A DNA stretch of 64,000 nucleotides, from contig CAWZYM010000146.1 in the NCBI GenBank assembly GCA_963966185.1, positions 97,001 through 161,000 on the forward strand, given 5' to 3'. Shown here in pieces: positions 55,378-64,000 of this stretch; positions within the stretch are counted from its first letter, which is position 1; the number at the start of each line of letters is the position of its first letter. The notes beneath the pieces were generated by a model, which ran no database searches, had not been told where the DNA came from, and worked only from the letters and a program-made list of their open reading frames with translations. Position numbers and translations under genes: made by a program. Source of the DNA: Rhabditoides inermis (Eukaryota > Nematoda > Chromadorea > Rhabditida > Rhabditidae).

Positions 55378-58254
55378 TTATTTGTTGACGCAGAGTCCTG
55401 TGGGACGATGGCAGACTGTTCCTTGGGGACACTGTGAACAGGTGGGGCCCACTCTGTACATATCGTGGTTGATCTGATTGCCACTGAAATCAACTCATTA
55501 TCTCATTTAAAAAAAAACTTGCGGGAAGAAAGTCTGTTTTCTATGACCCAATTCATGTATGAAACGTTACAAATACTAACACAATCCTGCATCTCTCTCC
55601 GTATCTCTCTCTTCTCTAGATGTCGTATGTCTACTCGATACGAGCGCCGCAACTTCGCGTCTTTGCAATGCGACAGAGCGGGCGCCCCAACCAACAGAAA
55701 TCAGTTCGGTGTGTCAGGTTTGTGTCAGTATTTATTAGTTTAGTATTTGTAAACGTTTTCTGCATGAACTTTTACTAAACACATTTTTTTTATAAGATAA
55801 TACACGCTTTTGTTGCATGTCATGTAAACTTGTGCGAGAAAGATTCATTTGACGTTTCACGGCTGTCACGCTCTGCACTCTCTGCAAAGAGCGTGCTCCC
55901 TACGTGAACTTTGTCTGCGCACTCTGTCAACGACGTGCTCTCTGCGCGCTTTCTCTGCCTGCCCGCAGTGACTGGAATGACCCTCACCCACCCGGCCTCT
56001 CTAATAAGTAGTTAAAGGAACAGTTGCGATTTATTTGTGACTCGAAGTAATAATAAAAAAATTATGTATTGATTTAAAGGAACAGTGACGACTTAATTCT
56101 GCAACTAGCTCTCTTGGACGCGCATTACCACTCATGCAAAACATTTGCCGTAGACAGGACTCGAACCGGCGAGGTCTGTGCCACTACGGCGCACACACGC
56201 ATTGAGCAACACAGTAAGTGAACGAGCTTATTTCATCTGGGATTATTGCATCAAATGTTGCAACAGCGAGTTGCAACATTTGATGCAACAGCGAGTTGCA
56301 ACACAGATAATCGTTGTTCTTTATCACAAATCGATTGAGATTTGGGTTAATATGATTCTTTCGATCATTCCGAGTCAAAAACTACTCGGAGTATTATTAA
56401 AAATTATTTTAACCTAACACATTTGCAATTTTTGCAAAAGAACGACGATTTTACTTTACTTTCGAATCTGCCACTGCCACGAATGCAGATGAAAATTTGA
56501 AATAAGTACCCGCCGACGCTTCAATACTGCACGTTCGGGTCGGCGACATGAGCGCAAATGAACGACGCCTTCTTTTGCTTCATGGCTCAGTGCATATGCG
56601 CTGCGTTATGGCCCTAATCTTCGCGGGTTCGATTCCTGTCACCGCCAAACGTTTTGTTCGTGTGAAAATGATTTTTTGTAGCAGGTTGTGGCAGAAATAA
56701 GCAGAAACACTGTTTCTTTAGGGAGGTTCTAAGATGAAATTTGACCCAAGTTATGGGTCAAAGAAGAGTAAAGTTTCCATTTTTGCACTAAGTCACTAAG
56801 TTTCTCGCTGTTGGCCTGGAGGTCACGTTTTGAAACTCAGCCCTAACTTTGGTCATACTTTACCCACGCCCAAAACTTTACCCAAGAGAGCATGGGGCGC
56901 TGAAGAGAGTTAGACAGAAAAGGTGGGGGTGGGTAAAGTGTGGCACAAAAAGCATCTTAGAACCTCCCTTGCAAAGTTTCATGCGTGGGTAAAGCATGGT
57001 CAAAGTTTAGGCTCAGTTTCAAAACGTGGCCCCCAGTCCAGCAGCGAGAAACTTGAGGCAAAAATGGAAACCCCTAAACTTTCATGAACTGGATGATTCC
57101 AAAGGGCACAAGCATTGTGTTTTGTCTGCACCTATGGATAAACCATTATTATTATTATTATTATTGTTGCTAACATGAGCATGAGCTTTGAAAATCGCTT
57201 CTTGAAAATTCTGGTGCGAACCCTATCCTGAGCGCTGCGCGGCCTCTCTATTGATACTCGTAGTACTTTACTTCTATTTTAGATACTCACCGTGTTTCAT
57301 AGTAGCAAAAAACAAGTGTCGGGTAGTTTACGCATTCATTAACACTGCATCCAATTTTAGACGTTTTTCCCCATATCATCTGTTGTGAATATGTTAATTT
57401 CAGTTCTTTATTTTAATAGTGCCTACTTACTTGCGTTGCGACTCGTATGTTTTTGACAAGTACTTCTTCAGTTAACGTGACGTTGTTGGAATAAATCCAT
57501 CCGTTAGTAAGGAATCCATAGTCATCAATCCATTTGTTCACAGAACGACTATAAGAGATCATGAGTGTGAGTGAAACATGTGTTTACATACACGTCGAAT
57601 CGGAATTCTTTCCTGGGATTCATCCCATATGCGTAACGGTTCACTCCATATTTTGTGTTCACATCATATTCGTATGTGCATTGGTTGGCCCAGAGTTGTG
57701 CTTCTTTAGCTAATCGACAAGACCAAGTCTGAGTTTAAAGTGACAATTTTGTTGATCCGCAAACGGAAAAATTTTGAATTTTGAATTGGCGCGCTTTACA
57801 AATTCTGGCTATAACTATTGAACTCGAGATGCGTATCACATAGGGATATGTTTATCGGCTTCTACGACTCCAGTTTATGCTAGAAACTGAATTTCATATC
57901 AAAATTTTGTTATAGAATTCCCGTCATTCAAGACGTTTTAGACACTCAACTGTGATGTAACCTCACTTTTTACCCACAAAGCATTCAAAATCAACTATTT
58001 TTTTGGGGCAAAAAATAGTTTACAGTCATGAAAAAGTTTTAGTTTTCAGGTTTAGTAGATGTTATATCAAGTTTCCATTAACTTTTCATTAGTATAATAT
58101 TATTTTTAAGCGAAATTGTCACTTTAAGTCAATCAGTATCCATTGTCTGTGCTGATTCACCAGTTGTCTCATATTGGCAGCTGTAGGCAAACGATTGAGC
58201 TTCGGTGGTTCCATGTATATCCCGGCCACAAACTGACCAACCACGAATTTGAGG
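55378..58254 (-). CDS. SCP/CAP-domain secreted protein, left palindrome copy, first exon missing
   Basis: CAP (CRISP/antigen-5/PR-1) proteins are secreted disulfide-rich proteins, greatly expanded in nematodes. Exons 58254-58161, 57728-57592, 57548-57431, 57379-57291 and 55483-55378 join in phase. Segments: LKFVVGQFVAGIYMEPPKLN ... LPTAANMRQL; TWSCRLAKEAQLWANQCTYE (CAP helix with Cys); NKWIDDYGF; then QMIWGKTSKIGCSVNECVNY and FCYYETRGNQ (CAP signatures). The C-terminal hinge-like tail YRVGPTCSQCPQGTVCH ends TGLCVNK. No signal-peptide exon or ATG is found upstream before the LINE tail at 58378, so the copy looks 5'-truncated, although exons 2-6 are intact. It may be a recent pseudogene or use an exon elsewhere. 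Confidence 0.8.
56077..56210 (-). repeat. tRNA-like module in palindrome arm (mirror at 60551-60684)
   Basis: On the minus strand TGCGCCGTAGTGGCACAG precedes CGCCGGTTCGAGTCCTG (B-box). It is bordered on one side by TTTAAAGGAACAGTGACG, like the ends of the TIR element at 21521-21953, so it is probably part of the same type of element. Confidence 0.5.
56584..56648 (+). repeat. tRNA-like module in palindrome arm (mirror at 60113-60177)
   Basis: TGGCTCAGTGCATATGC (A-box-like) and GCGGGTTCGATTCCTG (B-box) at tRNA-like spacing, ending CACCGCCA. Not a full tRNA cloverleaf by eye; likely a SINE or tRNA-derived relic. Confidence 0.5.
56720..57080. repeat. Nested inverted repeats in palindrome arm (mirror 59073-59433)
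   Basis: GGGAGGTTCTAAGATG near 56720 is repeated inverted near 56950. Overlapping this, a ~95-bp block containing TTTCTCGCTGTTGGCCTG near 56800 is repeated inverted, with changes, near 57040. Looks like a degenerate MITE plus a local inversion. Confidence 0.6.
57143..57163. repeat. (ATT)n microsatellite in left arm (mirror near 58990-59010)
   Basis: Seven ATT units, with the mirrored array of the same length in the other arm. Confidence 0.85.
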
Positions 58255-58377
58255 CTGTTCAATAAGTGAAAACTAGATACTTAATTTAACTCTCTTCAAA
58301 CCAATGCTACAGAACCCAGTTTGAGGGAGAAGATGCTTTGATGTGTCTGCACACAACTCTAGATTTTGATGTTTCAG

Positions 58378-58475
58378 TTTTTTTTTTTTTTTTTTTTTTG
58401 TTTAGCCGGTTGAATCCGGGGTCCTCCTAGTCGAGAACAAGATAGGGTTCTTGGATTACGACGACGTCAGCAGAG
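58378..58475 (-). mobile_element. LINE 3'-end fragment with A-tail at the palindrome junction
   Basis: A 22-base T-run (58378-58399) is followed by sequence resembling, over ~45 bp, the 3' UTR of the LINE at 36182-38858 (GAGAACAAGATAGGGTTCTT here, GAAAACAAGACAGAGCCTT there). It is thus a severely truncated minus-strand insertion. It ends exactly where the right palindrome arm begins. Confidence 0.7.
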
Positions 58476-61383
58476 ACATACGAATATGATGTGAACACAA
58501 AATATGGAGTGAACCGTTACGCATATGGGATGAATCCCAGGAAAGAATTCCGATTCGACGTGTATGTAAACACATGTTTCACTCACACTCATGATCTCTT
58601 ATAGTCGTTCTGTGAACAAATGGATTGATGACTATGGATTCCTTACTAACGGATGGATTTATTCCAACAACGTCACGTTAACTGAAGAAGTACTTGTCAA
58701 AAACATACGAGTCGCAACGCAAGTAAGTAGGCACTATTAAAATAAAGAACTGAAATTAACATATTCACAACAGATGATATGGGGAAAAACGTCTAAAATT
58801 GGATGCAGTGTTAATGAATGCGTAAACTACCCGACACTTGTTTTTTGCTACTATGAAACACGGTGAGTATCTAAAATAGAAGTAAAGTACTACGAGTATC
58901 AATAGAGAGGCCGCGCAGCGCTCAGGATAGGGTTCGCACCAGAATTTTCAAGAAGCGATTTTCAAAGCTCATGCTCATGTTAGCAACAATAATAATAATA
59001 ATAATAATGGTTTATCCATAGGTGCAGACAAAACACAATGCTTGTGCCCTTTGGAATCATCCAGTTCATGAAAGTTTAGGGGTTTCCATTTTTGCCTCAA
59101 GTTTCTCGCTGCTGGACTGGGGGCCACGTTTTGAAACTGAGCCTAAACTTTGACCATGCTTTACCCACGCATGAAACTTTGCAAGGGAGGTTCTAAGATG
59201 CTTTTTGTGCCACACTTTACCCACCCCCACCTTTTCTGTCTAACTCTCTTCAGCGCACCATGCTCTCTTGGGTAAAGTTTTGGGCGTGGGTAAAGTATGA
59301 CCAAAGTTAGGGCTGAGTTTCAAAACGTGACCTCCAGGCCAACAGCGAGAAACTTAGTGACTTAGTGCAAAAATGGAAACTTTACTCTTCTTTGACCCAT
59401 AACTTGGGTCAAATTTCATCTTAGAACCTCCCTAAAGAAACAGTGTTTCTGCTTATTTCTGCCACAACTAGGAGGTCCAAGCTGCCCGCGCGCGCTGGTT
59501 CTGCGCACGTTTGGATATTCGTGCGCACCGCGCGCAAAACTCAAAACTGTGATGCGCCCTTTTCAGGAAACTATTTTCAGATCATGATGGTTCGAATGAC
59601 ACCTTGTTTGCCAAATTCGGTCAACATATTTTTGTAATCGCTCTAGTGATATGCTAAAAGCTTGTACAGAGATGATCTTTAGTTCAAAACATGCGTTATG
59701 ATTGTGTCCACCCTGCTGTCCGGTTTAGCATATCAAAGCAATTGATAGCGCATCAGAATATCACAAAAGGTGATTGCGCTCATCCACTCTCATGACTGTT
59801 TTCCGTCTGCCTCTCTCGAGAGCGCGCGCTCTCTGCGCACCCTCTCACTTTCCCGCGCGATTCGAGTAGTCGATAATCAAGCAGCCGGTAGGGGTGATAG
59901 GGCGAAAAAGTGGCCTCTTTCGTCGCGCAAAGAATACGCCATAAAAGGAATACGGTTGAGAATTTTGGAAAACAAATGTGAAATATGAAACCATACACAC
60001 ATCAGACAATCAAATGAGCCTAAGTGGGTCGGTTTTGACCAAGTTGAAAAATCAGCTTGGATCCCCTAGCCACAACCTGCTACAAAAAATCATTTTCACA
60101 CGAACAAAACGTTTGGCGGTGACAGGAATCGAACCCGCGAAGATTAGGGCCATAACGCAGCGCATATGCACTGAGCCATGAAGCAAAAGAAGGCGTCGTT
60201 CATTTGCGCTCATGTCGCCGACCCGAACGTGCAGTATTGAAGCGTCGGCGGGTACTTATTTCAAATTTTCATCTGCATTCGTGGCAGTGGCAGATTCGAA
60301 AGTAAAGTAAAATCGTCGTTCTTTTGCAAAAATTGCAAATGTGTTAGGTTAAAATAATTTTTAATAATACTCCGAGTAGTTTTTGACTCGGAATGATCGA
60401 AAGAATCATATTAACCCAAATCTCAATCGATTTGTGATAAAGAACAACGATTATCTGTGTTGCAACTCGCTGTTGCATCAAATGTTGCAACTCGCTGTTG
60501 CAACATTTGATGCAATAATCCCAGATGAAATAAGCTCGTTCACTTACTGTGTTGCTCAATGCGTGTGTGCGCCGTAGTGGCACAGACCTCGCCGGTTCGA
60601 GTCCTGTCTACGGCAAATGTTTTGCATGAGTGGTAATGCGCGTCCAAGAGAGCTAGTTGCAGAATTAAGTCGTCACTGTTCCTTTAAATCAATACATAAT
60701 TTTTTTATTATTACTTCGAGTCACAAATAAATCGCAACTGTTCCTTTAACTACTTATTAGAGAGGCCGGGTGGGTGAGGGTCATTCCAGTCACTGCGGGC
60801 AGGCAGAGAAAGCGCGCAGAGAGCACGTCGTTGACAGAGTGCGCAGACAAAGTTCACGTAGGGAGCACGCTCTTTGCAGAGAGTGCAGAGCGTGACAGCC
60901 GTGAAACGTCAAATGAATCTTTCTCGCACAAGTTTACATGACATGCAACAAAAGCGTGTATTATCTTATAAAAAAAATGTGTTTAGTAAAAGTTCATGCA
61001 GAAAACGTTTACAAATACTAAACTAATAAATACTGACACAAACCTGACACACCGAACTGATTTCTGTTGGTTGGGGCGCCCGCTCTGTCGCATTGCAAAG
61101 ACGCGAAGTTGCGGCGCTCGTATCGAGTAGACATACGACATCTAGAGAAGAGAGAGATACGGAGAGAGATGCAGGATTGTGTTAGTATTTGTAACGTTTC
61201 ATACATGAATTGGGTCATAGAAAACAGACTTTCTTCCCGCAAGTTTTTTTTTAAATGAGATAATGAGTTGATTTCAGTGGCAATCAGATCAACCACGATA
61301 TGTACAGAGTGGGCCCCACCTGTTCACAGTGTCCCCAAGGAACAGTCTGCCATCGTCCCACAGGACTCTGCGTCAACAAATAA
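58476..61383 (+). pseudogene. SCP/CAP gene, right palindrome copy, more severely 5'-truncated
   Basis: Mirror of the left copy: partial exon 58476-58561 (starting inside TYEYDVNTKYG), then 58605-58722, 58774-58862 and 61278-61383. It lacks the exon for LPTAANMRQL and the Trp/Cys helix start, because the palindrome breaks within that exon. The sequence before it is a LINE tail. The long last intron also carries the hAT-like insertion. Confidence 0.8.
59469..60069. mobile_element. 601-bp nonautonomous hAT-like element, present only in the right arm
   Basis: Terminal inverted repeats TAGGAGGTCCAAGCTG and, from the right end, TAGGGGATCCAAGCTG. The exact 8-bp direct repeat GCCACAAC lies on both sides (59461-59468, 60070-60077). 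The other arm has the empty site with one copy (56685-56692, inverted). The 8-bp duplication is the hAT signature. No transposase inside. Confidence 0.9.
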
Positions 61384-61664
61384 CCATACCACAACGGCAA
61401 ACGAAATCGTCTATGATAAACATGTGTTCGCGCAATCTCTTGATTGTGAATCGAAAATGAAAGTATACTATCCGTTCACCGCTATTCATCGCTCTCAAAA
61501 ACTATTTGATTGGCGAATCGCTGGATCTTGAAATTCACCGCAGACGGCTGTCGCTATATAGACGCAGTTGCGCTGTTGAAACGCACATACGGTCGGTGTA
61601 CTGGCAAAGAGACCAGATTGTGGGCAAGACACCTACACCTCTCCGTGTCCCTCGCGCTGGTAAG

Positions 61665-62104
61665 AGTGAAAGTACACATATCACAAGGAGCAGTATTCGA
61701 TTCATTTCGGATATTAATCCAAAATGATTCTTTTCTTGTGTTTTCTGACAGTCATGCATTGATATCCCACGCTTTATTTGCGACATTAAACATCCAATCG
61801 CCTCGGTCCACATGTCAAGAGAATAACGATAAACGGGGGAACGGCATATATCAAATACACGCACAAGACAAGTTATTTGTACACACATTGAAATGAAAAA
61901 AAAACACTTTAAAAAAAATCAATTCAGAGTTATGTAAACATCGTTCGAAAGTATCGTTGAATTCTTTTCAAAACCATCTCTAGTTTTTTGCACATTTTAT
62001 TTTACTAATTGTCGAATCAATCATTTTGTTTTTTTTCCGTTGTATCGGTTATCGAACGATAACGACAGTCATGCATTGATATCCCACGCTTTATATGCGA
62101 CATT
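61665..62104 (+). repeat. Second inverted duplication, left arm
   Basis: Inverted copy of 62452-62891, with a 347-bp spacer. It contains, on the minus strand, a copy of the first 41 bp of the signal-peptide exon (MNRILLLVICVLSL) of the gene at 62851, fused to palindrome sequence. Confidence 0.9.
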
Positions 62105-62205
62105 AAACATCCAATAGCCTCGGTCCACACGTCAAGAGAATAACGATAAACGGGGGAACGGCATATATCAAAAAAATACACGCACAAGACAAGTTATTTG
62201 TACAG
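61747..62205 (+). repeat. ~135-bp direct repeat pair
   Basis: Copies at about 61749-61881 and 62066-62205 share GACAGTCATGCATTGATATC ... GGGGGAACGGCATATATCAA ... AGACAAGTTATTTGTACA with a few substitutions and a short A insertion. One copy lies in the left arm of the inverted duplication, the other spans the arm edge and spacer. Confidence 0.85.
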
Positions 62206-62451
62206 GACACTATAAGATTATTCAAGTATCCGCCCGTTCGGTGTAAAAATTGTCCCTCTAGTCGCATTTGATCTATCCTCTAATCGTGACGAGACTCAAG
62301 CGCGCGCATTCAAACGCTATAGGGTATCTCCCATTTTCACGGTACGCAAATTTTCGGCGGTCGGACAGACAGGGTCGAAATGACGAGCTTTTTATGCAAG
62401 TTTTAGGAATTTTGAGGGTCCACGCCGAAAACACGGCAAAAATGAAAAAAA

Positions 62452-62891
62452 AATGTCGCATATAAAGCGTGGGATATCAATGCATGACTGTCGTTATCGT
62501 TCGATAACCGATACAACGGAAAAAAAACAAAATGATTGATTCGACAATTAGTAAAATAAAATGTGCAAAAAACTAGAGATGGTTTTGAAAAGAATTCAAC
62601 GATACTTTCGAACGATGTTTACATAACTCTGAATTGATTTTTTTTAAAGTGTTTTTTTTTCATTTCAATGTGTGTACAAATAACTTGTCTTGTGCGTGTA
62701 TTTGATATATGCCGTTCCCCCGTTTATCGTTATTCTCTTGACATGTGGACCGAGGCGATTGGATGTTTAATGTCGCAAATAAAGCGTGGGATATCAATGC
62801 ATGACTGTCAGAAAACACAAGAAAAGAATCATTTTGGATTAATATCCGAAATGAATCGAATACTGCTCCTTGTGATATGTGTACTTTCACT
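62452..62891 (-). repeat. Second inverted duplication, right arm
   Basis: Inverted copy of 61665-62104; its right edge lies inside exon 1 of the intact CAP gene, so this arm carries that gene's upstream region. Confidence 0.9.
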
Positions 62892-63905
62892 CGCAAGTTC
62901 GGAAACTTGTTCCAAGTATAGTTCTGAAGAAGCCACTTCCATTCTACGGGTATGTGGATTCGCAGGAGATTTCGTATTTGTTCTTCAATAAATCGCGTTT
63001 AGGCTCTGAACAACTTTCGAACCGTATTAGCAAAAGGGGAACAAACTTTGGGACCTCTCGCATTACCGAAGGCAGCAAACATGATGAAACTGGTAACAAT
63101 ATTAATGCCTACTTATTTGATATTCAAATCTGTGAATAAAACCAATTGGTATTTTGAAGACATGGCAGCCATATTTTCGTTCAAGTGATGTAACATTTCA
63201 CGGTTATTAGAAAAGCTTTTCGATACTCGCTGATTTCGCTGATCTGATCTTAATTATCCCACATCAAGACCTCACGGCATTACACGTTCTCGCTGCGAGT
63301 CTTGAAATTTGCTAATCTCGGGTGATATCATTCGCTTGTAGTTCATACATACGATCTCACTGTGTGAGGCGAATGAATAAGTAATAAACGCGCAAGAGAG
63401 TTCGAAAAAGTAGAAAACACTTCAGGAAATACGAGTTTTTCTTTTTTGTAAAATCATAATATGCACATGAAAAGAGTATGTGAGATAATTTGCACATTAA
63501 AAAAAACATATCAGTTATATAACCAGTTTCTATAGAATTGTTGCAACTACTATCTATTACTGGTGCTACCACTATGCAGTACCTCAAACCATAAACGTGT
63601 GTTTTAGGAATGGGACTGCGACGCAGCGAAAGCGGCACAAGCATGGACAGACAAATGCCAATTCGAACATGAAGAGAACATCAATTATGGCGAAAACATC
63701 TATATACTTTCTCCGACTGATGATCCGCTCTTTACAACGTGATTACAGAACAGATCATATTCAAACTGAAATACACAAGAAGATCGTTTTTTTTAGAAAT
63801 GCGGTCGATCATTGGAAGAGTAAATTTGAAACGAAAGAATGGTTAGATTTAGGAAATCTTACTTTGAACAACAATTTGGAGCCTAAGATTCGGCATGCTG
63901 TGCAG
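62851..63905 (+). CDS. SCP/CAP-domain secreted protein with signal peptide (5' part, runs off window)
   Basis: Exons 62851-62949, 63003-63092, 63608-63738 and 63797-63905 join in phase. Exon 1 is a clear secretory signal: MNRILLLVICVLSLASSETC. Then come ALNNFRTVLAKGEQ (CAP helix 1), LPKAANMMKL|EWDCDAAKAAQAW (helix 2 with Cys), FEHEENINYGENIY (the conserved GEN-Y motif) and TNAVDHWKSKFE (helix 3). The remaining CAP strands are outside the window. It is a paralogue of the palindrome genes with the same exon boundaries, consistent with a local CAP cluster. Its promoter and first 41 bp are duplicated in inverted orientation at 61665-62104. Confidence 0.88.
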
Positions 63906-64000
63906 GTGAGAATAGGAAACATACACGAAAATAAGTACTGTCATTACAATATATACACTACAATACAGTACAATACAAACAATGTAATTACAATACAATC

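Larger units (their letters stand above)
55097..57677 (+). repeat. Large palindrome, left arm
   Basis: Inverted copy of 58476-61664. Base pairing runs from 55097/61664 to 57677/58476. Corresponding open frames translate identically over 79, 87 and 92 residues, and I found only single-base differences (for example near 56893) besides one 609-bp insertion in the right arm. The spacer is 57678-58475. Confidence 0.95.
58476..61664 (-). repeat. Large palindrome, right arm
   Basis: Inverted copy of the left arm, longer by 608 bp because of the hAT-like insertion at 59469-60069 plus an 8-bp target duplication. Outer boundary follows GCTGGTAAG at 61664; beyond it the sequence is unrelated to the left flank. 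Confidence 0.95.

Noticed and set aside
61553..61560. TATATA sequence as a promoter, with a downstream splice donor (GCTGGTAAG), mirrored at 55100-55210
   Set aside because: No ATG-containing exon follows on either copy and nothing coding can be attached; kept only as an observation.
55097..61664. Palindrome as a centromere or replication origin
   Set aside because: It consists of CAP gene exons and transposons; nothing indicates an origin or centromere function.
1..64000. CRISPR arrays, prokaryotic operons, defence islands
   Set aside because: All direct repeats found are microsatellites, minisatellites or transposon parts; the genes are intron-bearing and eukaryotic.

Overview
The window is eukaryotic. 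Its genes are split into many small exons with GT-AG introns, mostly 50-300 bp. It also holds several non-LTR retroelements, a tRNA-derived SINE and many small inverted-repeat transposons. Gene content (Discs-large, a ZNFX1-type helicase, SCP/CAP secreted proteins, RTE and jockey/CR1-like retroelements, probable spliced-leader-type operon signals) points to an invertebrate animal. An ecdysozoan, perhaps a nematode, is my best guess; this is inference and not secure.

Layout. 1-2.15 kb: the 5' half of a discs-large (DLG) scaffold gene, minus strand, running off the left edge. 2.15-7.7 kb: intergenic DNA with simple repeats. 7.7-32.7 kb: one large minus-strand gene for a ZNFX1-like SF1 RNA helicase (disordered N-terminus, helicase core, NF-X1-type zinc fingers, helical C-terminus). 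Its introns carry a 3.2-kb terminal-inverted-repeat element holding a decayed gene, several MITEs, an RTE fragment and a SINE. 33.1-39.1 kb: two tandem plus-strand histone H3 variants with divergent N-tails and a one-residue-longer loop 1, best read as two CenH3 (CENP-A) paralogues. The second is interrupted by a 2.7-kb frameshifted LINE. 39.6-46.3 kb: PPIL3-type cyclophilin, a MALSU1/RsfS mitochondrial ribosome factor whose start codon lies 5 nt after the PPIL3 stop, and a membrane-anchored Smr-domain protein. In this plus-strand cluster the start codons sit 2-10 nt after a splice acceptor or 5 nt after the preceding stop, which looks like a trans-spliced operon. 46.3-48.1 kb: MITEs and minisatellites. 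48.5-54.3 kb: a minus-strand receptor-type tyrosine kinase. 55.1-61.7 kb: a near-perfect palindrome with 2.6/3.2-kb arms carrying two facing copies of an SCP/CAP gene; one arm has a clean hAT-like insertion with 8-bp target duplication. 61.7-62.9 kb: a second inverted duplication containing the signal-peptide exon of another CAP gene, which then runs off the right edge.

The most interesting items are the paired CenH3 genes (one with a mutated splice acceptor) sharing a divergent promoter region with a ZNFX1-like helicase, the probable dicistron and operon, the CAP-gene palindrome with its polymorphic insertion, and a group of inverted-repeat elements with tRNA-like internal promoter modules. 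I see no CRISPR, no prokaryotic operons and no complete tRNA or rRNA gene.
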